DNA from: an uncultured Eubacteriales bacterium | GTDB lineage: Bacteria; Bacillota; Clostridia; Christensenellales; DTU072 | Assembly (NCBI GenBank): GCA_902766325.1 | Contig: CACXDF010000015.1 | Location: forward strand, 1-12,360 | Length of the DNA stretch: 12,360 nucleotides | Direction of reading: 5' to 3' | Shown here: in pieces, positions 1-10,000 of the stretch | Layout of the letters: the number at the start of each line of letters is the position of its first letter | Numbering within the stretch: the stretch's first letter is position 1 | The notes under the pieces: model-generated | What the model was told of the DNA's origin: nothing | Seen by the model: only the letters and a program-made list of their open reading frames with translations | Databases searched by the model: none | Translations under genes and position numbers: made by a program

Positions 1-307
1 ATTGATGCGGATGGTGTGGTATAATCTGATCGGAAACGCCGTTAAGTATTCTCGCCGGGGCGGAAAAATCGGCATAAAAATAGAACAAGGCGAAAAAACG
101 CTCGTTACCGTCCGGGATAACGGCATCGGCATCGACGAAAAGGATCTCGTGCATATTTTCGAGAAATTTTATCAGGCGGATAAATCCCGTTCTTCCGGTA
201 ACGGCCTCGGACTCGCGCTCGTCAAAAAGATCGTGGAGCTTCATAAGGGAAGAGTATGGGCGGAAAGCAAGCCCGAAGAGGGCACGCGATTCTTCGTCGA
301 ATTCTAA
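1..307 (+). CDS. Sensor histidine kinase, C-terminal ATP-binding domain (5'-truncated)
   Basis: This is the 3' end of a membrane or soluble sensor histidine kinase; only the HATPase_c domain lies inside the window. Seen directly, numbering from the TTG at position 2: an N-box (NLIGNAVKYS, residues 8-17), a G1 box (DNGIGI, 39-44), an F-box (FEKFYQADKSR, 53-63) and a G2 box (GNGLGLAL, 66-73), in the standard order and spacing. The protein ends shortly after, as is normal for the family. By family knowledge it binds ATP and phosphorylates a His in a dimerisation domain that would lie upstream, then passes the phosphate to a response regulator. The His box, sensor region and regulator are outside the window, so the signal is unknown. 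The reading frame is open at the left edge, so the true start is not visible. The CYTH gene follows after 18 bases, suggesting co-transcription. Confidence 0.92.
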   Translation, partial: LMRMVWYNLIGNAVKYSRRGGKIGIKIEQGEKTLVTVRDNGIGIDEKDLVHIFEKFYQADKSRSSGNGLGLALVKKIVELHKGRVWAESKPEEGTRFFVEF

Positions 308-325
308 ATATAAACGGAGTCGAAA

Positions 326-832
326 ATGCCTAAAGGACTGGAAATAGAAAAGAAGTATCTCATCGCTTATCCGGACGCGGACACGCTGCTGAAAAGGGGC
401 GCCGTCGTCAAAGAAATAGAACAGACTTATCTCGTGTCGGACGTCGGTTCCGAACGGGTGCGCCGGACGACGATAAACGGCGTTACGACCTATACTCACA
501 CCCTGAAAAAAAAGATAAAAGGTATCGTTCGGACCGAAGACGAAGAAATCGTTTCGGAAGAAGAATACGATCGACTGCTTTTACGCGCCGATCCCGCTTG
601 TTTAAATATAAAAAAACTCCGCTACGTTTTGCGTGAAAACGGTTTTTGTTACGAAGTCGACGTTTTTCCGTTCTGGCAGGACAAAGCCTTTTTGGAAGTG
701 GAGCTCGAAAACGAAGATATTAAGGTCGTTTTACCCGATTTCGTTACCGTTTTGGCAGACGTCAGCGAAGATAAAAATTATACGAATCACGCCCTCGCCA
801 AACGTCTGAAAGCCCGATCGAAATTTAATTGA
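326..832 (+). CDS. CYTH domain protein (triphosphate tunnel metalloenzyme family)
   Basis: A 168-residue single-domain protein of the CYTH / triphosphate tunnel superfamily, whose members include inorganic triphosphatases, thiamine triphosphatases and class IV adenylate cyclases. They fold as a beta-barrel tunnel that binds a triphosphate with divalent metal. Seen here: the N-terminal ExExK signature (EIEKK, residues 6-10), basic tunnel residues (R44, R46, R47, K61-K63), an acidic strand (EDEE, 71-74), a KLRY segment (97-100), an EVDVF strand (110-114), an EVELE strand (124-128) and the C-terminal DVSEDKNYTNHALA segment (145-158), all typical positions for the family. The length fits a stand-alone bacterial CYTH enzyme. 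The ATG at 326 is supported by GGAG at 316-319, six bases upstream. It sits 18 bases behind the histidine kinase gene and probably shares its transcript. The substrate cannot be chosen from sequence alone; a phosphohydrolase on a short polyphosphate or nucleotide is the default guess. Confidence 0.9.
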   Translation: MPKGLEIEKKYLIAYPDADTLLKRGAVVKEIEQTYLVSDVGSERVRRTTINGVTTYTHTLKKKIKGIVRTEDEEIVSEEEYDRLLLRADPACLNIKKLRYVLRENGFCYEVDVFPFWQDKAFLEVELENEDIKVVLPDFVTVLADVSEDKNYTNHALAKRLKARSKFN

Positions 833-851
833 GAATTTAAAAAATTCCACC

Positions 852-880
852 TTGATTTTTCCTCGCGTGTATGTTATATT
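852..880 (+). promoter_or_regulatory. Sigma-A-type promoter for the giant lipoprotein gene
   Basis: The -35 element TTGATT lies at 852-857 and the -10 element TATATT at 875-880, with exactly 17 bases between them. A TG at 872-873, one base before the -10, gives an extended -10. The surrounding DNA is AT-rich compared with the coding regions. The predicted transcription start is near 886-888, just before the leader hairpin and about 90 bases upstream of the ATG at 977. This separates the lipoprotein gene from the kinase/CYTH pair. Confidence 0.75.
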
Positions 881-888
881 ATTTATAG

Positions 889-940
889 CTGTCTTTCTGT
901 ATGCTTTTCACGCGCACGTGAGTGCGTATAGAAGAGACAG
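889..940 (+). promoter_or_regulatory. 5' leader stem-loop upstream of the lipoprotein gene
   Basis: The predicted mRNA leader can fold into one long interrupted hairpin. An outer stem pairs 889-894 (CTGTCT) with 935-940 (AGACAG). A middle stem pairs 900-904 (TATGC) with 924-928 (GCGTA) with one U-G wobble. An apical stem pairs 908-912 (TCACG) with 917-921 (CGTGA) around the loop CGCA. It begins almost at the predicted transcript start and leaves the ribosome binding site at 961-967 free. There is no U-run after it, so it does not look like a terminator. A role in mRNA stability or regulation is inference; it matches no riboswitch class I recognise. Confidence 0.5.
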
Positions 941-960
941 AGCACAAGATTTGCGGAAAC

Positions 961-967
961 AGGGAGG
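961..967 (+). promoter_or_regulatory. Strong ribosome binding site for the giant lipoprotein
   Basis: AGGGAGG lies nine bases before the ATG at 977. It fixes that ATG as the start rather than the in-frame ATG at 1004 (Met10), which would remove the Arg/Lys-containing n-region of the signal peptide (MRKESK). Confidence 0.8.
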
Positions 968-976
968 TTTCTTAAA

Positions 977-1063
977 ATGAGAAAAGAAAGCAAGACTTTC
1001 GCAATGCGCGCCTTACTGGTGCTTACGGCGGTATGCCTCGTTTTGTGTATGCTCGTTGCATGT
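977..1063 (+). other. Lipoprotein signal peptide and lipobox
   Basis: Residues 1-28 have a basic n-region (MRKESK), a hydrophobic core rich in Leu, Val and Ala (residues ~12-27), and a lipobox LVA-C with Cys29 encoded at 1061-1063. Lipidation by Lgt and cleavage by signal peptidase II before Cys29 follow from this motif. Two further Cys (20 and 24) lie inside the hydrophobic core and would be removed with the signal. Confidence 0.92.
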
Positions 1064-4000
1064 AACAAAATAGGCAACGTCGAATCCATCGAGGTGGACG
1101 AAGAAAGCAACGCCGGCTATTATATGCTGGAAGGCTTTAACATCTCCACGCTGAGACTGCGCGTCAATTACGAAGACGGCACCCCGAACTACATCAACGT
1201 AGAAAAGTCGATGTTGACCACCGCCGCTCAGAACGAATTGAAGACCGGCGGACAAAAGGAGATCACGATCAACTACAAAGGCAAAACGACCACCGTTTCG
1301 TTCTACCTTGCCGCGGAAGGAGAACAGGTCGTCGAAGTCACCTTTAAGGACGTGAACAACAATAAGATCACGTCGGTAAAGACCCTCGTCGGCGGCAGCG
1401 TGGTGGATAAGAAGCCCGAAGCGCCCGAAGTCGAAGGGCAGTTCTTCAGTAACTGGGTGGACGCCGACGATAAGGTCGTCGATCTGAGCAACGTTCAGAC
1501 CAGCATCACCGTTTGGGCCTCTTATACTTCCACCGCGCAAAAGTATACCGTTCGTTTTATTGACTACAAGGGCAACACCGTCAAAACCGATTCGGTGACC
1601 GCGGGCAGTAGCGTTTACGCGCCTACCTATAACAAGCCGGCCGAGATCGCGTCTTATACCTGGAATACGAACTTTCCCATCACGGTCACCGGCGACGTTA
1701 CCGTCAACATGTCGGCGACCTATCAGTATTATTCCGTAGACTACGCCTACGCTTATGAATCCTCCCGTAACGATATCGTACGTCTCGACTTGCACGAAGA
1801 CGTCAAATACGGCGCTACCGCGCAGAACATGAACCGCGCCAAGAGCCTGCTTCCCGGTACGATAGCCGAATCTCCCGTCGACTCTACCACCATTTATAAA
1901 AATACCACTTTCCTGTTTATTCTGGCTTCGGAAAGAGTAAGCATTACCGTTTATAATAACGAGGATATGTCGCAGATCCGTACGGACGCCACGCGCTACC
2001 TCGTCAACGGCAATTACACCTTCCCCACCGGAACTCCCAATCCCGTCGAGGGTATGAATTTTGCCGGATGGCGCTTGTACGGCGGCAACAAGTATTCGAC
2101 CAAAGTTTATAAAGGCGGCGACACGTGGAAGATCGACAGCCGTTCTTACGGAAGCGATATCAAAGTCGTCCCGTATTACACCACGGCTTTTGCGACCGTC
2201 ACGTTCAGCTTTATTTTCACCGATATCGCGGACGGGACCGGCGCCTATAAGTACGACAAAGTGGTCGGAGGCGTTTATCAGACTCAAAAGAGCGTCATTG
2301 ATTACGCCGCCGTCAAGAGCATACTCCAAAGCATAAAGAATACCAACGGCGGCAGCGAAGTCGGTAACGGTTCGGAAGCCGGTAACAAGGCCGTCCTCGC
2401 CGTCAATGAATGCGAGATCGCATCCGTAACGTACAATAATAATCCTTTTACCGTCGATTCCGCCGTTACGGTCAGCGCTTCAGAACTTACCTTCCGTATC
2501 AACTTGACTTCGGCCGACGTAGGCACCAAGTTTTTGACTTACGATAAGGTGCTCGTGCTTTACGAAGCTCCCGCGGTCGTTTTGCCGGCGGGTGACAGCG
2601 TTGCGGAATGGGAATACGACGGTTCGGCGATCTCTTACTTCCCCGTTGTGCTCGCCGAGGATTCTTTCTCTTACGCGAAACTGAAGTATAAGACGAAATT
2701 GGGCGGAGCGTCCTATGTTACCGCTCCCGGATTCAAGGCGTTGACCATCGAAGAAGGCGCGGAGATCCCCGAGAACGCCTATTTCGTTTCCGACGGCGGT
2801 AGCGGCTTCACCTATACCACGGATACCACGGCGCAATCGGGTACGACCTATTACGGTTATTACGTGCCGGCAGGCTATGCGCTCGCGACCGTTACGGCCG
2901 GCGAAGCGGTGGCGGAAGATACGTACTACGTCTATAGCGGATCGGCTTTCTCCTTGACTGCCGATGCGACTTTCGTCGACGGAACGAAATATTTTGTTCG
3001 TAACTACCTTGAGAATACCGACGAATACGATTCGGGATATTTCTTCGGATATGAAGTTTCGTCCGTCGATCCTTCTTCCGTTTATTACGAAGAGGGTATC
3101 AATATCTATATTCCCACGAAGAAGACGATCAAGGAGAACGGAGAAGACGTGACCCGTCCCGTCGTCTCCGTTGCGGATGAAGTCTTCCTTAAGTCCGCCG
3201 TAAACACCGTCCTCGGCGGAGAAGAACCGACTTATCTTATCGCGGGCTTATCCGAAAAGCTGTTCAAAGTAGGCGACAGAGCCTTCGTCGGCTGTCAGTT
3301 CTATGATATTACCGATCTTGATAGCGTTACTTACGTCGGAGAAGAGGCCTTTAAAGGCGCTTTGCTCGTCGGAGACGTGAACTTTGCCAATTTGAGAGAA
3401 GCCGGATCGGAATCCTTTGCTTCGCTGAATATCTTTAACAGAAGAGCGACCGCTTCTTTTGCTTTCGATAAATTAAGCGTCGTTTCCGAAAAAATGTTCC
3501 AAGGCGTTTACGGCGCGTTGACGGTCACGTTGAACGACGCGTACTGCAGCGAAGTCGGCGACAGAGCTTTTTATAGCGCGGCCGGCTTAACGAGCGTCGT
3601 CGGACTTGATAACGTGGTTTCCGTCGGAGCGTATGCTTTTGCTGAGACCGCCCTTACTTCGTTAGAACTACCCGGCGTCAAGACCGTCGGAGAGTCCGCA
3701 TTTGCGGCTATGACCGAACTGACCGAACTTATCGTCGGTTCCGACGGAAAGCTCACCATGAACGAACTTGATCTCGAGATCATCGACGGTAGCTATAATA
3801 TCGTCCTTCTTTCCATCGGAAAACAGGAGACGGAAAACGCCCCGCAAAACGCTCCCGGCAACGGTAGCGGATACGATCAAGGCGTAAAGAGATTGATCGG
3901 AAATCTGAGCGGCGAATACAAGATCGAAACGATCAAGTTGCCCGCTTCGCTTGAATTTATCGGTTCTACCGTCTTTGACGCGTTTCCGATGCTCCAAAAG

Positions 4001-7000
4001 GTGATCGTACCTTCCGCCGCGGAAAACTACTATACGGACGACGGCGTTTTGTATTCCGTTTCGGAAGGAACGAAATACGCTTTGGCGTACTATCCCGTCA
4101 ATAAAACGGGCGACTATGCCGTTACTGTCCCCGCAGACGCGACCGAACTTACTATCGTGCCCGAAGCCATCGGTACGGCCGAAATATCGCTCCTCGATCT
4201 GACCGAAGTGGCCGATACCGCGACCATCGCAGTTTCTTCCGGAGCGCTTTCCGGTTCCGTTTACGGGATCAAGACCGTATCGACCGACGGCGCGACCGTA
4301 ACCGCTTTGTGTGCGATCTCTGACGTTTATATTCAGGGCGTCAGCGCTCAAGATTTTGCTCAAGCCGTACTGGATAACGGTTGGGACGACAGCAAAGTCA
4401 TGCCGGACACCGACTATACCTATTATTACGACGCAGATAATAAACTCTTTTTCGTGTACGACGTCTCTAAGGCGACCGCGGCTTTATTCAAAGGCTATCG
4501 CTACGCGGAAAGCGTTACCGTTCCCGCGACTATTACCGTCGGAGAGTCGACCTATACGGTCAACGAAATCAAACCGGGCGCATTCTACGGATATGAGGAT
4601 CTGACCTCTCTTACCGTCAACGCCATCCTTGCCGTATTCCCGGAAGGCGTCTTCGGCGACGCGTACGCTTCTTGCAATAATCTCGAGGAGATGACTTTCG
4701 CAGGGTGGGCGACCGGCAGCACGGAAGGGGCGAGCGCCATCACGCAAAATTCCTTTAAGTATACCGCCTGGTACTCCAAACACACCATCATCTATGCCGG
4801 CGGTCATGCCTTCGGCTATAACGCGGACGCGGAAGATCAGATCCTTACCGCGGAAGAATTGACTTCGGTCGGCTTTACGACTTCCGTTCCGCTCGGTTTC
4901 TTCCGTAACGCGGTCATCACTTCGGTGACCTTCCCGACTACGCTTACCACGATCGAAAACGGCGCCTTCTACGGCTGTTCTTTGCTGACAAGCGTCAATT
5001 TCGGTTCGGTCGCGGGTATCGGAGAAGAAGCCTTCTTCGGGTGCGTCCTTTTGAAGGAAGTCGACGCGCCGTATCTTACCAATCTCGGACGTTCCGCTTT
5101 CGAAGGGTGCGTTTCGCTTACTGCCTTCAAGGCGCCTCGTTTGGAACGTATGGCGGTATCCGCTTTTAAGGATTGCGACGACTTGGCGACGGTCGATCTG
5201 TCCGGTTTGAAGTCCTTTGCTGCCGATGCGAGCGGTAACTCCAATGCTTTTGAAAACTGCTCTTCTTTGGCGACGATCGATCTTCCCGCCTTTACCTCCG
5301 ACACGTTGCCCGGACACGTTTTCGTCGGTACCGCGCTCAAGACGTTTGACTTCACTGCGCATACCTCGATCAAGAATATCGGCGAACAAGCCTTTGCGCA
5401 ATGCGGCGCTCTCAGCTATATCTTGCTCAGCGCTTACGTTGTTAACGTCGAAGAAGACGCTTTCGTCGATTGCCCGGTATTGAACGTCGAGATCGCTTAT
5501 GCTTCCGGCGGTCTGTACATAGCCAAGACGCTCAACGGCGGTTATTATGAAGGTACCCTCGGAGGCGCGTCGGCAAAGGTGGCGCAAAATGCTTTCGGCA
5601 CGGCTCGTTTCTTCGTAGACGGTCAGGTCGATAAAACCACCACTTTCCTACAAGACTATGCGAACGTTCAGACCACGTTCCCCGTTTTGTCCTTTGCATT
5701 CTTCGCCGGCAACAACATCGATTATTCTTTCAGAAACGGCAACATCGGTATGTCCGATATCAGAGACAGAATCTACATTGAAAGCGGAGACATCACTCCG
5801 CCCGATCTCACGAGTAACGGTTTGACCTTCGTCGGATGGTCCACCGAGCAGTATTCTTATACAGAACTTACTTTGCCGGCGGTTGTTACCGAAAGTACCA
5901 CGTTCTATGCCAAGTACATTTCCACTTCACAAGGAACGCTGTCTTCCACGGACGTTGAATACGTCTATATGGTCATTGAAAAACCCGAAGTTCTGCTGGA
6001 GACCGGAATTAATAATTCCGACCGTAAATCGGCCGAAAACGCTCTTTATACGAACGTATTGTATCCGCTCGATACCGGCGTAGCCAGAGACCACTATTAC
6101 AGCGGAGAGTACATCAACGTCGCCACCATTAACGTATCCCGCGCGAGATTCGAGAGCATTATGACGGCGGCCGGTTTCAGCGATCCCGAATTGTTTATGC
6201 GTGTAAACGGGATCAGCGACGAGTGGGCCGAGGCTTCTTCGTTCAGCTATAGGATCAAGAGAGCGGACGGTACCGAGTCGGCCGAGATCGCCATCGGTTC
6301 TTTCCCGTTCGTATTGCACGGGGTAAGGAACGGCGACAGCGTACGCCTCTATGCGACGGTCACCTCTTATCAATATATGTATACGGGCGTCGGCAGTAAC
6401 TGTATCGCTCTGAAAGAGATCTCTACCAAGAAAGAATTGGGTAACGTCGGTGATTTCGGATATGCCATCGTCAATTACGAGAGCCCGGATAACAGCATCG
6501 TGCTGCCCGACGTTTATTCGGATGGATCGAACGGCGAAGCCGGTATCATCGCGCTGTATGCAGGCGCGTTCGGCAACGATCAACTCATGCTTGCCAAGCT
6601 CGAATTGCCGCAGACGATCAAAGTCATCAAGAAGGGCTATTACAGCAACAGCACGTTCGTGTCCGATCGTACTTTTAACAATAACTTTACCGAGATCGTT
6701 CTGCCCGAGGGTCTTGTATATATCGAAGACGGGCTGTTCGCCGGATTGAAGAACCTGACTAAGATCGGGTTCGGTGAAAACAGCTCTTTGATTTACGTGA
6801 GCAAGAACAGCTTTTTGGGAACGGAATGGTATAAGAACGCCGTTCTTGACGCCGAAAACGACAAGAACAACGGCTTTGTGATGGCCGGCAGAACCATTAT
6901 CGAATACGTCGGAAAGACGAACTCCCTATTTATCGCCGACTTTACCGATCTGCTTTATACGGATTCCGACGCGAAACCCGCGTATAAGCCCGGTTTGAAC

Positions 7001-10000
7001 CTGGGTTGGACTTTGGACAGAAACGGTGCCGTCGTCGTAAATCAAACGATGAAGATCGTCGAAAATTATAACGACGGAACGAATTCCGACGTTATCGAAT
7101 ACGCCGGAACAAACGCGACCGTTAACGACTCGGACGATACCTATAATATTGTTATGAAATCCGCCGGTCACGCGGATATCACGCTTACGCTCTATGCGCA
7201 CGCGGTGGGAGACAAAAAGGCGGGCGACGTCAAATCGATCAGCTTTGCGACTCTGTCCGGGACGCTCGCAAGCGTACGCTTTGTAACGAAGAGCGGAGAG
7301 TCCGTCAGCTTACCGCCCAACGCGATCAAGATCGCCGACGGCGTTTTGAAGAATAATTCCGATATGATCAAGGCGACCGTCAACGTCGCGCTGAAGTATA
7401 TCGGAAAAGAAGCCTTCTGCGGATCGGCGCTGACTACCGTTATTTATAACGGAAACCAAGAGTCCAGCGAACTTTCCGTTATCGGCGAAAATGCTTTTAA
7501 CGATACTCCTTGGTATGCCGCGACCGAAAACGTCATCCTCGGCACCGTTTATTTGAAATACAACAACACCGGCACCGGACAAAAGTACAGCGGCAACACC
7601 AAAAAGTTCGCCGTGGTCATCCCCGCGTACGTAACGCGTATTGCGGCGGGCGCGTTCGAAAATGCGACCGGTCTCGGCGGCGTTACTTTTAACGGCAATA
7701 AGGTGACCGTGATCGAAAAGAATGCTTTTGCCGGCAGCGGTATCGAAAGTATCGTGTTGCCTTCGTCGATCACGACCCTGAAGAGAGGCGTGTTCAGAAA
7801 TTGTACGGCTTTGGTAGACGCCGATCTCTCGGCAACGAAACTTACTTCCTTGCCGGAAGACGCCTTCTTCGGTTGTACCGCGCTCGAAAACCTTTCGCTT
7901 TCCGCTACCGTTCGTTCGTTCGGTAAGAACGCATTTGCGAAAGATACGCGCTTAGCGACCCTTACCGCGAGCGGCATCGAGTCCGTAGACGTAAACGCCG
8001 GCGTAGAATGGGATGGTACGAATGCCGCCGGTAACCTCGACGGTTCCGCCTTGAAGGATACCGCCTGGTATTCGCCCAAGCAGGAGAACGAAGACGTCTT
8101 TATCATGCTCGGTAGAGTTCTTGTTAAGTACGTTATCGGTAAGGACAACGTAAACAGCGGAGAAGACGTTTCTGTCGTTATCCCCGCCGGAACGGAAACT
8201 ATTTTGAAGAAAGCGTTCTATAAAAATGCTTACGTCACCGAAGTGACGATCCCTGCTTCCGTAAAGACCATCGGACAAAGCGCCTTCGAGGGATGCAGCG
8301 CGCTCCGAACAGTAACCTTTACCGAGGGGTCGGATCTGAGTGTGATCGAGGCGGCTGCCTTTAAAGACTGCTCGTCTCTGAGGACCATCGTTCTTCCGAA
8401 CAAGTTGACCCGTATCGAAAGTCAGGCCTTTGAGGCGACGAAGATCACCACGGTCGTCGTTGATAATGACGGTAAGGAGACCGATGACGGATTCACCGTG
8501 CCCGATACCGTGACCTATATCGGCGAAAACGCTTTCTACGGCGTTACGACGCTCACCTATTTGAATCTGGGCAACTCTTTGACCTTTATCGGAAAGGGAG
8601 CCTTTAATACCAACTACACTTCGATCGGCGGAGCGACCGAAAACGGCATATTATATAAGGTTATTTGGAATGCCGCCGCCATCGAAGTCAACGACTCTTT
8701 CGAGAAACTTTCCGCGAGTATTTCCGCCGTGGCTACGGATACCGGTCGTCCGACCGATATCTTCTCCAGCCGTACGGGTATCGTGATCCGTTTCTACTTC
8801 CCGAGCGGTTTGATGGATTATATCATCGGCAGCGACTTGTGGAACACCAACGAAAACAATAACTTGCCTTATATCTGTAAGGAACTCGGCGATCCGGAGT
8901 CCTACCCGAAGGTCACGCTCGATATGGGCGGTAACTCTACCGATATCTATACGGAATCGATCAAGGAAGGCGACCTCGAAACGCCCGTAAAAGAAAACAA
9001 CACGTTCGTAGAATGGGTCATCGGCGACTCCGTCGAACTCGGTACGCCCATTACCTATCCGTATGAAGTCCGTCAGAACTCTATCGTTCTGTATGCGCGC
9101 TTTATCGAAAACGATCCCGACGTTGCCACCGGCTATACCGTATCGGGCAACAAGATCGTTTCCGTCGATCCGTCCGTAGAGACCCTGTACGTGCCCGCTA
9201 CCGTAGGCGGCGTTGCCATCAAGAGTATTGACCTGACCGCGCCCAACAACACGGTCAAGAAGATCGTCTTTACCAAGGCGGCCAACTTTAACGGACTTAC
9301 GACTAATATTTTCGCGAAGTATACCGCTCTTGAAAAAGTAGAGATGCCTAACGACGCTTATGCGGCGGACTTCAGCGTGCAGAGCGTAAACGGAACGCCT
9401 TATCAGGTCGTTTATGCCGCTTCCGCCGCTAATCCTTCCGAAAAGAATAAGTTGATCGCCTTTATCGGCAGAGCCGAGGGCGAAGAATTCGAGATCCCCG
9501 GAGGCGTTAACGAGATTTGCGAAGGCGCGTTCCTTAATTCCGGACTCGCTTCCATCGTTATTCCTTCTACCGTATCCAAGATCGGTCAAGATGCTTTCCA
9601 TAGCGAATTGGTATCTCTGAAGGTATCCCGCAGCATCTCTTTGGACGACGTGAATTATACCGCGTTCTCCGACAGAACGGAAGGTAGTTTCTGGAAGAAG
9701 GACAGCCTCAGCAGTATCAAGGACAACTACGTCATCGTAAGAGGTATGCGCAATAAGTATCAAGAAAGCGGCGCGGACGGCGCGGTGCTCGGTTACTTCT
9801 ATTCGCTCGGTAACATTCTTCTCGGATATACCGACGTAAGCGCGACCAAACTGACCATTCCGGACAACCTGGGAGCATTCACGCTCACCGTTCTCGCTTC
9901 CGACGCCTTTAATATGGATCACGCGCCTTCCGTTACGTTCAGCACCGTCGGCTTGCCCGCTTCGATCAAGAAGATCAACGCTTCCGCCTTCAGTAATTGT

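Noticed and set aside
833..847. Small inverted repeat GAATTT-AAA-AAATTC after the CYTH gene as a terminator
   Set aside because: The six-base stem is entirely A/T apart from one G-C pair and is not followed by a U-run in the right place; it is too weak to call.
1004..1006. Alternative ATG start (Met10) for the giant lipoprotein
   Set aside because: There is no ribosome site at a fitting distance, and the charged n-region of the signal peptide would be lost. The ATG at 977 has AGGGAGG nine bases upstream.
1013..2329. Antisense open frame of 438 codons, with similar ones at 4484-5587, 8651-10105 and 10388-11356
   Set aside because: All are in the same antisense register as the lipoprotein codons, and their openness follows from absence of TTA, CTA and TCA in the sense gene. 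Their products lack recognisable domains and mirror the sense repeats.
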